Assembly (NCBI GenBank): GCA_029257065.1
Contig: JARIDA010000031.1
Location: 1-33,477, forward strand
DNA length: 33,477 bases
From: Tissierellaceae bacterium
GTDB taxonomy: Bacteria; Bacillota; Clostridia; Tissierellales; Tissierellaceae
Direction: 5' to 3'
Of this stretch, positions 1-7,125 are shown in pieces (position 1 is the first letter of the stretch; every line of letters begins with the position of its first letter). The notes below the pieces were generated by a model. The model did not search any database, was not told where the DNA came from, and saw only the letters and a list, made by a program, of their open reading frames with translations. The position numbers and the translations under genes were made by a program.

Positions 1-301
1 AATATATGGGAATTTTAATAATATCACCTGGATGTATATTTGCATTTGAAATTCCATTTATAAATTCTATATCATATACAACTTTTCTCAAATCATAATT
101 TTTTGAATTATGTTCTTTAGCTATATCCCATAAAGTATCTCCTTTAGATATATGTACCTTAGAATATGAAGATTTTTGAATATTACCATAAACTAATTGA
201 CTTGGTAAAATCAAACTAATAATACAGTTGATTAAAAATATTAAAAAGAAAATAAATAACGTGAATCTAAACTTGCTAATAATTACATATCTCTTGTTCA
301 T
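1..301 (-). CDS. yneA: YneA-like LysM cell-division suppressor (partial, C-terminus beyond window)
   Basis: Not in the ORF track because it runs off the left edge. Reading the minus strand from the ATG at 299-301 gives an open frame of 100 residues. A basic N-terminus (MNKRYVIISK) is followed by one hydrophobic membrane segment at about residues 12-34, then a LysM domain beginning around residue 50 with the typical GDTLWDIAKEH and NIHPGDIIKIP motifs. A GGAGGG ribosome binding site lies just upstream. In Bacillus, YneA is a membrane-anchored LysM protein, divergent from lexA and induced by DNA damage to delay septation. Here the gene is likewise divergent from lexA and has LexA boxes in its promoter, so the same role is inferred. 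It could instead be a generic LysM envelope protein, but the context argues against that. The end is not visible. Confidence 0.8.
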   Translation of the reverse strand, partial: MNKRYVIISKFRFTLFIFFLIFLINCIISLILPSQLVYGNIQKSSYSKVHISKGDTLWDIAKEHNSKNYDLRKVVYDIEFINGISNANIHPGDIIKIPIY

Positions 302-321
302 AAAATCCCTCCAAATATTCC

Positions 322-335
322 TGAACGTTTGTTCG
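322..335. promoter_or_regulatory. LexA (SOS) box 1
   Basis: tGAACgtttGTTCG matches the Firmicute LexA operator CGAAC-N4-GTTCG at all but one fixed position. It lies between the yneA-like -10 element and its start codon. Confidence 0.85.
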
Positions 336-345
336 GTATACATAT

Positions 346-374
346 ATTCTATAAGAACTCTTGTTCGATGTCAA
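346..374 (-). promoter_or_regulatory. SigA-type promoter of the yneA-like gene, with a LexA box in the spacer
   Basis: On the minus strand, TTGACA (369-374) and TAGAAT (346-351) are separated by exactly 17 bases. The spacer contains the second LexA box (354-367), so repressor binding would block RNA polymerase directly. Confidence 0.75.
354..367. promoter_or_regulatory. LexA (SOS) box 2
   Basis: aGAACtcttGTTCG matches the operator CGAAC-N4-GTTCG with one mismatch. It sits within the -35/-10 spacer of the leftward promoter. Confidence 0.85.
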
Positions 375-390
375 TAGTTATTGAGCAAAA

Positions 391-404
391 AGAACATTTG
401 TTTG
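391..404. promoter_or_regulatory. LexA (SOS) box 3, weaker
   Basis: aGAACatttGTTtG matches the operator with two mismatches. It overlaps the -35 region of the lexA promoter, which fits autoregulation by a lower-affinity site. Confidence 0.65.
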
Positions 405-429
405 AAATATATTATTAATATGTTATAAT
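402..429 (+). promoter_or_regulatory. lexA promoter
   Basis: TTGAAA (402-407) and TATAAT (424-429) are spaced by 16 bases and lie about 25 bases upstream of the lexA start. The -35 element overlaps LexA box 3. Confidence 0.7.
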
Positions 430-453
430 TACATAAAGGAAGAGGTGTAACAT

Positions 454-1074
454 ATGTTTGAGAATTTAAGTCAGAAGCAAATAGAAATACTATTATATAT
501 AAAGTCGGAAATACAAAGACAGGGTTACCCCCCTGCAGTTAGGGAGATCTGTAAAGGAGTTGGATTAAAGTCAACTTCAACGGTACATGGTCACTTGGAA
601 AAATTAGAATCAAAAGGATATATAAGAAAAGATCCTACCAAGCCACGTGCTATAGAGATATTAGATCAAAACAACGAGGAGGACATACTAAGCGTTAAGA
701 AGACTGTTGATGTACCTATAATGGGAAAAGTGACCGCAGGGGCTCCTGTTTTAGCGGTTGAAAACATCGAGGATACAATGCCCATACCATATGATCTGGT
801 AAAAGATAAAGAAGTTTTTATCTTAAACGTAAGTGGGGATAGTATGATAAATGCTGGAATCTTAGATGGAGATAAAGTGCTTGTTAAAAAACAAGATATT
901 GCTGAGAATGGTGATATAGTCGTTGCTCTTTTAGGCGAAGAAGCAACTTTAAAAAGATTCTTTAGAGAAAAGGATCATGTTAGATTGCAGCCAGAAAATG
1001 ATTTTATGGACCCTATAATAACAACTAGTATTTCCGTCATAGGAAAAGTTATTGGTGTTTATAGAATAATTTAA
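454..1074 (+). CDS. lexA: LexA repressor, SOS regulator with S24 autopeptidase
   Basis: LexA represses SOS genes and cleaves itself when RecA filaments form on damaged DNA. The 206 residues are the usual Firmicute length. The N-terminal winged helix-turn-helix covers about residues 1-70 ([40 protein letters not shown]). The self-cleavage bond is Ala95-Gly96 in [10 protein letters not shown]. The catalytic dyad is Ser130 in SGDSMINAG and Lys167 in EEATLKRFF. The start has a good AGAGGTG ribosome binding site. The gene stands alone, divergent from the yneA-like gene, with three LexA boxes between them and a strong hairpin terminator after it. All catalytic residues are intact, so it should be functional. 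Confidence 0.97.
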   Translation: MFENLSQKQIEILLYIKSEIQRQGYPPAVREICKGVGLKSTSTVHGHLEKLESKGYIRKDPTKPRAIEILDQNNEEDILSVKKTVDVPIMGKVTAGAPVLAVENIEDTMPIPYDLVKDKEVFILNVSGDSMINAGILDGDKVLVKKQDIAENGDIVVALLGEEATLKRFFREKDHVRLQPENDFMDPIITTSISVIGKVIGVYRII

Positions 1075-1086
1075 TAATAACATATA

Positions 1087-1132
1087 AAAAATGCGCATCA
1101 AGAAAATAAAAGTTTTCTTGATGCGCATTTTT
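1087..1132 (+). terminator. lexA intrinsic terminator
   Basis: A perfect 20-bp stem (AAAAATGCGCATCAAGAAAA and its complement) with a 6-base loop ends in a T run. The A-rich left arm means it could also work for leftward transcripts. Confidence 0.9.
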
Positions 1133-1149
1133 AAATCACTCTAATTAAA

Positions 1150-1192
1150 CCTCATTTAGTTTACATATTATAATTACGTCAACTAAATGAGG
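1150..1192. repeat. 12-bp inverted repeat
   Basis: CCTCATTTAGTT and AACTAAATGAGG are perfect complements around a 19-base spacer. There is no T run, so a terminator is unlikely. It may be an operator, a recombination site or an RNA hairpin. Confidence 0.6.
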
Positions 1193-1334
1193 TGACTCAT
1201 AAAAATTCATTAACTTTACTTGAATTAATCGACCCCCTCTGTCAAACAGCTAAAAGCAGCTAAATTAGAACTTTAGTTCCATACCTATACATTTCCATTA
1301 GATGGTCCATAATATTACATCGGAAAGGGTGTTT

Positions 1335-1392
1335 TAGAGGCGGATATTCTCCACCTCTACGAGTTTCATACAATGGTAATTATATGAAACTC
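1335..1392. repeat. Two adjacent hairpins
   Basis: TAGAGG-c-GGA pairs with TCC-a-CCTCTA (1335-1359). Directly after it, GAGTTTCATA pairs with TATGAAACTC (1361-1392). Neither is followed by a T run. Confidence 0.6.
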
Positions 1393-1588
1393 AATTAAAT
1401 AAGGCACATATTTAAGAACGTCTATAAATACAGCTTTGAAGAGGTTTTTAAATATGCTGCATGTATTATGGTTAAATTCAATAGCTAGAGATTCCCTAAA
1501 CGAGCCTATAGGTAAACTAAGTTTCCTTAAACGAGAGGAAGTTTTAGAATAAGTTTTAAGTCTTTTTACTTGTATAAATTAACTGATT

Positions 1589-2152
1589 CTATAAATAAAA
1601 TGATTCCATTGATTCTTCTACTGCTTCATCTGTCATTCCAATATATTTCATGGTTACGCTTTGACTGCTATGATTAAAAATATACATAAGTTTTGCTATA
1701 TCTTTTGTTTGTTTATAAAAATGGTAACCAAAAGATTTTCTAAGTGAGTGAGTTCCAAAATTATTAATACCAAGATCTTCTGCAACTATCTTCAATCTAT
1801 TATAAGCCTGCCTAGTTGTAATATTTCTTAAATTACCATCTTCATCTTTTTCTCTACTAGGGAATAAAGGATCATTTAATTCCAATCTATTGTTTTCTAT
1901 ATATCTATCTATCTCTACTCCTATATGTCTTATGGGAAATCTTTTAAATTTCTTGGTTTTCTGTTCTCTTAGTTCTATAAAATCTTTCCTGTATATATCC
2001 TTTACTTTAAAGGATAGGATATCTCCTATTCTAAGTCCTGTATTAAATCCCATTAAAGATATTATGTAATCTCTCTCACTCCTATATCTTATCTCTTCTT
2101 TATACTTATCTATTAAATCCATATCTTTTATCGGTTCAACTAATCTCATCAT
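1589..2152 (-). CDS. Small tyrosine recombinase (catalytic domain only)
   Basis: The protein has 187 residues, whereas typical phage/transposon integrases exceed 300 and have an N-terminal core-binding domain, which is absent here. All catalytic positions can be placed: Arg41 in NTGLRIGDIL, a lysine within QKTKKFKRFP (about 65-70), His135 and Arg138 in THSLRKSFG, His161 in FNHSSQSV and the nucleophile Tyr170 in MKYIGM. It should therefore be an active strand-exchange enzyme, perhaps one that inverts or excises local DNA. The start at 2152 has an AGGAG ribosome binding site and its own promoter. Neighbours are a hairpin-rich non-coding stretch downstream and two unknown small genes upstream on the other strand. 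The set interrupts the usual lexA to miaA region and is likely an acquired island. Its substrate is unknown. Confidence 0.85.
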   Translation of the reverse strand: MMRLVEPIKDMDLIDKYKEEIRYRSERDYIISLMGFNTGLRIGDILSFKVKDIYRKDFIELREQKTKKFKRFPIRHIGVEIDRYIENNRLELNDPLFPSREKDEDGNLRNITTRQAYNRLKIVAEDLGINNFGTHSLRKSFGYHFYKQTKDIAKLMYIFNHSSQSVTMKYIGMTDEAVEESMESFYL

Positions 2153-2174
2153 ATCACCTCTCCTCTTAGTATAT

Positions 2175-2203
2175 ATTATAACACAAGACCTAAAATCTCA
2201 AAA
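2175..2203 (-). promoter_or_regulatory. Promoter of the small recombinase
   Basis: On the minus strand TTTTGA (2198-2203), a 17-base spacer and TATAAT (2175-2180) with a TG extended -10 precede the recombinase start at a normal distance. Confidence 0.65.
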
Positions 2204-2218
2204 CAAGCAAAATGAAGT

Positions 2219-2239
2219 TTACATAATAATTTTATGTAA
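2219..2239. promoter_or_regulatory. Palindrome between divergent promoters, possible operator
   Basis: TTACATAA-TAATT-TTATGTAA is a perfect 8-bp inverted repeat. It sits between the recombinase -35 (2198-2203) and the rightward -35 (2242-2247), the position of a shared operator. The binding protein is unknown. Confidence 0.5.
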
Positions 2240-2241
2240 GT

Positions 2242-2270
2242 TTGACTTTTTTTTAGTAAAGGAGTATATT
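2242..2270 (+). promoter_or_regulatory. Promoter of the two small unknown genes
   Basis: TTGACT (2242-2247) and TATATT (2265-2270) are separated by 17 bases, followed by an AGGAGGAG ribosome binding site and the ATG at 2304. Confidence 0.65.
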
Positions 2271-2303
2271 ATATATAATGAATATAGGAGGAGAATCAAA
2301 TAT

Positions 2304-2621
2304 ATGTTTACAAAAGACGAAAAGAATAATATATTTCTAAAACTATCAATAGATAAAAATATCCTAGATGAAAAAATAAAAGAAGATAAATTAATAATTT
2401 TTAATAATCCTAAGGATGCTTTATATAAAGCCTATAATATAAATATTAATAATATTAAAGGCGATAAGAATTCTAAACAATTAATTCTTAATTTATTAAA
2501 ATTAGACAAAGAACAATGTATAGGATTAGATGGTGAGCTAACATTAGCAGATGCATTTATAGCTTTTCACCACAAAACATGTAGAGCTTCAGACAATAAG
2601 TTTGTAGTAATCTTAGATTAA
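2304..2621 (+). CDS. Small protein of unknown function (105 aa), related to the next gene
   Basis: I do not recognise a family. The protein is soluble-looking, lysine and asparagine rich, with no signal peptide or membrane segment. A strong AGGAGGAG ribosome binding site and a promoter with ideal spacing show that it is a real gene. Its C-terminus (ADAFIAFHHKTCRASDNKFV) aligns without gaps to the C-terminus of the following protein, sharing the pattern DA-[FY]-I-x6-C-x2-S-x-N-[KR]-[FY]. An upstream L-x-I-F motif and a leucine-rich helix also correspond. The two thus look like diverged copies of one family. They form a bicistron (20-base gap) divergent from the recombinase. The conserved Asp, Cys and Ser could be structural or catalytic; no function is inferred. 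Confidence 0.8.
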   Translation: MFTKDEKNNIFLKLSIDKNILDEKIKEDKLIIFNNPKDALYKAYNININNIKGDKNSKQLILNLLKLDKEQCIGLDGELTLADAFIAFHHKTCRASDNKFVVILD

Positions 2622-2641
2622 GAACAGGAGAGTAATTAAAA

Positions 2642-2962
2642 ATGATTATAAATAAATTTCTTTCAATAGAAGAGATAGAAATGATTGAGAATTATTATGG
2701 TGAAAATGTTAATGAATTGTCAAATGCTTTCAACAATAGAAAACTCCAAATTTTTGAGTCTAAAGAGCATTTAGTAACCTGGTTAGCTACTTCAAGTGAA
2801 TCCAATGCATCTAATTTATTGAATTCCCTATTAGATTTGAAAATAAAAAAAATAAGAGAACCATATATTGAAAATTCTAGAGATGCATATATACATCTAG
2901 ATCCTAATATATGTGTAGTTAGTAATAACAGATATATACATTATAAAAATAAAGAAGATTGA
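2642..2962 (+). CDS. Small protein of unknown function (106 aa), related to the previous gene
   Basis: No family is recognised. A good AGGAG ribosome binding site precedes the ATG, and the gene follows its relative by 20 bases, so they are co-transcribed. The C-terminal segment SRDAYIHLDPNICVVSNNRY carries the same DA-[FY]-I-x6-C-x2-S-x-N-[KR]-[FY] pattern as the neighbour, and LQIFESKEHL matches LIIFNNPKDA. About seven residues fewer lie between the two blocks. No membrane segment or signal peptide is visible. The stop codon lies inside the left arm of the terminator hairpin, so the last codons and the terminator share sequence. Role unknown; the neighbouring recombinase suggests a mobile or defence-type accessory island, which is only inference. 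Confidence 0.8.
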   Translation: MIINKFLSIEEIEMIENYYGENVNELSNAFNNRKLQIFESKEHLVTWLATSSESNASNLLNSLLDLKIKKIREPYIENSRDAYIHLDPNICVVSNNRYIHYKNKED

Positions 2963-2988
2963 TTATAAAATCAATCTTCTTTATTTTT
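2945..2988. terminator. Bidirectional terminator between the small-gene pair and the ynbB-like gene
   Basis: A 19-bp perfect stem (AAAAATAAAGAAGATTGAT and complement) ends in T runs on both strands. It serves the rightward bicistron and the leftward miaB-mutS operon, whose last stop is at 2991. Confidence 0.9.
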
Positions 2989-2990
2989 AT

Positions 2991-4280
2991 TTATATTCTA
3001 ATTAAGTTATCATCTATTAAATTACTTAAAGATTTATATATTCCTAATTTACAATGGGAATATGTAAGTCCACCTTGATAATATGCATAGTAGGGATCTC
3101 TCATAGGTGCATCTGCACTTAATTCTATTGATGATCCCTCTATAAAACTTCCTGATGCCATTATTACTTCGTTTTCATAACCTGGCATTTCTGATGCAAT
3201 TGGAGTAAAATGAGCATCTACTGCTGCTGCATCTTGAATACCTTTACAAAATGCTTTTACCTTTTTAGGATCCTTAAACTCGATTGCTTGAATTATATCA
3301 CTTCTCTCATCATCGACTTTAGGTATTACTTTGTAACCTAAAGAACTAAATACTTGACCTACTAATAAAGCTCCTTTAACAGCCTCCGATGTTATTAGTG
3401 GAGCTAGGAAAAGCCCTTGTAATATATTTCTAGTTTTCCCAAATGTTAATCCTGAATCTTTACCTAATCCTGGTGCAGTTAATTTATTAGCAATTCTTTC
3501 TATTAGTTTTTCTTTCCCAGCTATATATCCACCAGAAATAGCTATTCCTCCACCAGGATTCTTTATAAGAGAACCTGCTATAATATCAGCACCTACTTCT
3601 GTAGGTTCTTTATAGTCTAAAAATTCACCATAGCAATTATCTACCATTATATATATATTTTCATTAATAGTCTTGATTTTTTTAATTGCTTCATCTATTT
3701 CCTCTATAGTAAAAGCATTTCTATCACTATAGCCTGTTGATCTTTGGATCATTATTAATTTAGTATTTGCCTTTATATATTTTTCAATACTACTTAAATC
3801 TATTTTCCCATTAATTAAATCAATTTCATCATACTTGACACCCATTTCTATTAAGTTACCAGCTTCACTACCCTCTATACCTATTACCTGTTGTAATGTG
3901 TCATAAGGTGTACCAGTAATTGATAGTAAATGATCTCCAGGTAAAAGAATACCATTTAAAGCTAAACTCAAAGCATGAGTCCCTGACGCAATAGTAGGTC
4001 TAACTATTGCATCCTCTGAATTGAAAACTAACGAATATATTCTTTCTGTTTTTTCTCTACCCATGTCATTATATCCATAGCCAGTTGTCCAATTAAAATC
4101 TGTAGCTCCTAGTTTGACCTCATGCATTGCTCTTATTACTTTATATTGATTAAATTCTTTAATTTCATCTATTTTTTTAAATTTATTTATTATATAATTC
4201 TCTTCCTTTTTTACAAAATCTATAACTTCTTTAGATATATCAAAGTTATCCATTAGAAATTTCTCTGTGTGATTGATCAT
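2991..4280 (-). CDS. ynbB: PLP-dependent methionine gamma-lyase family protein (YnbB/aluminium-resistance family)
   Basis: The protein is a fold-type I PLP enzyme of the family named after aluminium resistance protein or methionine gamma-lyase-like. Its 429 residues match the family length. Visible motifs are RPTIASGTHAL (about 94-104, cofactor phosphate region), VDNCYGEF with Asp214 (pyridine nitrogen) and GSLIKNPGGG with the probable Schiff-base Lys240. The substrate is not proven for this family; sulfur amino acid cleavage is an inference from homology. The gene is the last of the operon miaB-mutS-mutL-miaA, 18 bases after miaA, where Clostridia commonly carry it. The hfq gene often found between miaA and this gene is absent. 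Confidence 0.88.
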   Translation of the reverse strand: MINHTEKFLMDNFDISKEVIDFVKKEENYIINKFKKIDEIKEFNQYKVIRAMHEVKLGATDFNWTTGYGYNDMGREKTERIYSLVFNSEDAIVRPTIASGTHALSLALNGILLPGDHLLSITGTPYDTLQQVIGIEGSEAGNLIEMGVKYDEIDLINGKIDLSSIEKYIKANTKLIMIQRSTGYSDRNAFTIEEIDEAIKKIKTINENIYIMVDNCYGEFLDYKEPTEVGADIIAGSLIKNPGGGIAISGGYIAGKEKLIERIANKLTAPGLGKDSGLTFGKTRNILQGLFLAPLITSEAVKGALLVGQVFSSLGYKVIPKVDDERSDIIQAIEFKDPKKVKAFCKGIQDAAAVDAHFTPIASEMPGYENEVIMASGSFIEGSSIELSADAPMRDPYYAYYQGGLTYSHCKLGIYKSLSNLIDDNLIRI

Positions 4281-4298
4281 AATTAGTCTATTACCCCT

Positions 4299-5243
4299 TT
4301 ACATTATCTTTGTTTTAATATAATTTAATATTGCCTTATTTAACTCTGTCTCTGTATTAAATTCATCTCTATTAAACCACTTTATTCTATTATCTCTTCT
4401 AAACCATGTTAGTTGTCTTTTTGCATAATTTCTACTTTTTTGTTTAATAAGATTTATAGATTCTTCCAGGCTAATCTCATCTTCTAAATACATAATAATT
4501 TCTTTATAACCTATACCTTGAAGCGCCACTAAATCTGGGTCATAACCCATATTAATAATAGATTTAACTTCTTCTATTAAACCTTTGTCAATCATATTAT
4601 CAACTCTCTTATTAATTCTATTGTAAAGTGCCTCTCTATCCATATTCAATCCAATCATAGCTAAGTTGTATCTACTAACTGGTGTCCTAAAGTTTTTATT
4701 ATAATAAGTCATTGTATTTCCAGTTTCATTATATATTTCAAGAGCTCTTATAACTCTCTTAATGTCATTAGGATGTATTCTTTCAGCACTTTTAACGTCT
4801 ATTATTTCTAGTTTTTTATGAAGAGCTTTATTTCCATTTTCTTTTACAAAGTCTTCCATTTTTCTTCTGAAATTTTCATTTGCAGCAACTTCTGTAAAAT
4901 TAAGATCATATACCAATGAATTTATATAAAGTCCAGTACCTCCTGTAACTATTGGAACTTTATCTCTTTTATTAATGTCTTTTATATACTTTTCAGCTTT
5001 TATTTTATAATCAGACACACTGAATTCTTCATCTATATCAATTAAATCTACTATATAATGAGGGATACCTTTCTTTTCTTTATTCAATATCTTTGCAGAA
5101 CCTATATCCATATATTTATAAATCTGCATAGAATCAGAAGAAATTATTTCCCCATTTAAAGACTTAGCTAATTCAATAGAAGTACTAGTTTTACCAATGG
5201 CTGTAGGTCCTAACAATATAACCAAGTTATCTTTTTTTTTCAT
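4299..5243 (-). CDS. miaA: tRNA dimethylallyltransferase MiaA
   Basis: MiaA transfers a dimethylallyl group from DMAPP to N6 of A37 in tRNAs reading UNN codons; MiaB, in the same operon, then methylthiolates the product. The P-loop GPTAIGKTST lies near the N-terminus, followed by DSMQIYKYMDIGSAK, the GGTGLYINSL motif and KRQLTWFRR near the end. I place the start at the ATG at 5241-5243 (protein MKKKDNLVILLGP, 314 aa) rather than the upstream ATG at 5258. A GGAG lies nine bases before the former, whereas nothing usable precedes the latter. The upstream part touches the mutL stop, indicating translational coupling. Length is normal for the family. Confidence 0.96.
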   Translation of the reverse strand: MKKKDNLVILLGPTAIGKTSTSIELAKSLNGEIISSDSMQIYKYMDIGSAKILNKEKKGIPHYIVDLIDIDEEFSVSDYKIKAEKYIKDINKRDKVPIVTGGTGLYINSLVYDLNFTEVAANENFRRKMEDFVKENGNKALHKKLEIIDVKSAERIHPNDIKRVIRALEIYNETGNTMTYYNKNFRTPVSRYNLAMIGLNMDREALYNRINKRVDNMIDKGLIEEVKSIINMGYDPDLVALQGIGYKEIIMYLEDEISLEESINLIKQKSRNYAKRQLTWFRRDNRIKWFNRDEFNTETELNKAILNYIKTKIM

Positions 5244-5261
5244 TATACATATCTCCATCCT

Positions 5262-7124
5262 TTACAGGGTTCTTAAAAATTCTTTTTCAATATCTCTCTT
5301 ACTCATCTCTATCATAGTGGGTCTTCCATGAGGGCAACTATGAGGATTTTCACACTGTTTAAGCTGCTCAAAGAGAGCTAGCATTTCTTTCTCTTCCATA
5401 TTGTCACCACTTTTTATTGAATTGACACATGCAATCTTCATTATTTTTTCTACTCTTAAATCATAACTACTAGAAGGCTCTATATCTATATTATCTAATA
5501 CATCCATAAATAAATCTTTTATATCAGGATGTCCAAATATTATAGGAACACCTCTTATAATAATACTATTATTTCCAAAAACATCTAATTCAAAACCTAA
5601 TTTAATAAAGATTTTTTTATTGTTTTCAAGTTTACTAATTTCATTACTAGTAAGTTCAATAATTTCAGGAGCTATCAGCTGTTGAATATTTATACTCTCA
5701 TTTTTGAATTCGTTTAAATATCTTTCATACATAACTCTCTCATGAGCTGCATGTTGATCAATAAAATAAAATTTTCCATTTAATTTATCTTCAGCTAATA
5801 TATAAGTGCTAAATATTACTCCTATCGGTTTAATATTATCTAAAGTTTCTTTTACATTTATTTCATTATCTTCATTATAATTTTTCTCATTTATATTATC
5901 ATTTTTAATTTCTTGTAATTCTTTTTTAGAATATAATTTTCTACCTGTTTCTTTTATATAAATATCTTCATTTAATCCAATGTGATTATCTCTTAAATCT
6001 CTAATCACTATAGTATCTTCTTTACTTGAGTTGGTCTGTCTATTTTTTTTATCTAAATCAAATAACATAGGAATATCTTCTATTTCTTCATTTTTATTAT
6101 TTTTATTTCTCTGAAAATTTGCTTTTGGTATAAATATGTTATCATTTAATTTTTTATCTACAGTTTCTATTATAGTATTTAATATTGTTTCGTGGTTAGA
6201 AAATTTAATTTCCTGTTTAGTAGGATGAATATTAACATCAATTTTTGAAGGATCTATATCTAAAAACAATATATAGCTTGGAAATCTATTTAAGGGTATT
6301 ATGCTCCTATATATTTTTTCAATATTTCTAGATATATCTTTATTATCTATATATCTTCCATTTATATATAAATATTGATGACTCCTATTAGCTCTATACA
6401 GCTTGTTATTTGATATATATCCTTTTATAGAGAATTCTTCATTTTTATATTCAATAGCAATTAAATTTTTAGCAAAATCTGAACCCAATATACTATATAT
6501 ATGGTTTTTAAAATCACTATTTTTAGAAGTGGTTAAAATTACTTTACCGTCATTTATATATCTAAATGTATGATTAGGGTTTCCCAGTGCAATCTTATAA
6601 ATAATTTCAGTAATTCTATTAGTTTCAATTCGATTTGATTTTAAGAACTTTTCTCTTACAGGCAAATTATAGAATAAATTTTTTACTATCATAGTAGTTC
6701 CCCTAGGAGCTCCAACCAAATTTCTAGATATAATTTTCGATTCATCTACCTCAGCTTGAACACCACCATTAGAATTTTTAGTTTTTGTAATTATTTCAAC
6801 TTTAGCAACTGTAGATATACTTGATAATGCTTCTCCTCTAAATCCAAGAGAGGTTATTTTGTATAAATCATCTATAGTATTTAATTTTGAAGTTGAGTGT
6901 TTTTTAAAAGCATTTTCAATATCTTCTGATAAAATCCCATCTCCATCATCTGTTACACGTATATAGCTTTTACCACCATTTTTTATCTCTATAACAATAT
7001 TTCTAGAATTAGCGTCTAATGAATTTTCTATTAATTCTTTTACTATAGAAGCTGGCCTTTCTACAACTTCTCCTGCCGCAATCTTTTGAACAGTTATATC
7101 ATCTAAAATCTTAATTCTACCCAA
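5262..7124 (-). CDS. mutL: DNA mismatch repair protein MutL with endonuclease motif
   Basis: MutL couples mismatch recognition by MutS to strand incision. The N-terminal GHKL ATPase shows KIAAGEVVERP, ENSLDANS, DDGDGI and GFRGEALSSI. The C-terminal domain has DQHAAHERVMYERY, the DQHA-x2-E-x4-E metal site of endonuclease-type MutL, plus CVNSIKSGD and CPHGRPT, so it should nick DNA as in Bacillus rather than need MutH. The track starts at a GTG (7133) only one base after the AGAGG; a TTG at 7122-7124 has proper spacing and gives the family-typical N-terminus GRIKILDD, so I prefer it. Length is about 620 aa. It starts at the mutS stop (coupled) and its own stop touches miaA. The middle linker is Asn/Lys/Glu rich and poorly conserved. 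Confidence 0.96.
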   Translation of the reverse strand: MGRIKILDDITVQKIAAGEVVERPASIVKELIENSLDANSRNIVIEIKNGGKSYIRVTDDGDGILSEDIENAFKKHSTSKLNTIDDLYKITSLGFRGEALSSISTVAKVEIITKTKNSNGGVQAEVDESKIISRNLVGAPRGTTMIVKNLFYNLPVREKFLKSNRIETNRITEIIYKIALGNPNHTFRYINDGKVILTTSKNSDFKNHIYSILGSDFAKNLIAIEYKNEEFSIKGYISNNKLYRANRSHQYLYINGRYIDNKDISRNIEKIYRSIIPLNRFPSYILFLDIDPSKIDVNIHPTKQEIKFSNHETILNTIIETVDKKLNDNIFIPKANFQRNKNNKNEEIEDIPMLFDLDKKNRQTNSSKEDTIVIRDLRDNHIGLNEDIYIKETGRKLYSKKELQEIKNDNINEKNYNEDNEINVKETLDNIKPIGVIFSTYILAEDKLNGKFYFIDQHAAHERVMYERYLNEFKNESINIQQLIAPEIIELTSNEISKLENNKKIFIKLGFELDVFGNNSIIIRGVPIIFGHPDIKDLFMDVLDNIDIEPSSSYDLRVEKIMKIACVNSIKSGDNMEEKEMLALFEQLKQCENPHSCPHGRPTMIEMSKRDIEKEFLRTL

Positions 7125-7125
7125 T

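Larger units (their letters stand above)
1133..1588. other. 455-base gene-free stretch with several hairpins and broken reading frames
   Basis: No intact gene of normal size is visible. It contains three inverted repeats: 1150-1161/1181-1192 (12 bp, 19-base loop), 1335-1359 (6+3 bp stem with one mismatch) and 1361-1392 (10-bp stem). On the plus strand the frame from 1277 to 1552 is interrupted by only a few stops. Its last open part (1403-1552, about 49 codons, ending KLSFLKREEVLE) has protein-like composition, and a short open stretch in another frame lies at 1192-1263. It is therefore either a decayed gene of the adjoining island or a structured RNA. I cannot assign a family. Confidence 0.4.

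Noticed and set aside
1133-1588. Group I intron or IStron remnant
   Set aside because: Recognisable P/Q/R/S core elements and a tnpB gene were not found, so the hairpins alone do not support it.
1158-2225. Direct repeat AGTTTACATA (1158-1167 and 2216-2225) flanking the recombinase as attachment sites
   Set aside because: A 10-base match in such AT-rich DNA is expected by chance, and the flanking bases do not extend the match.
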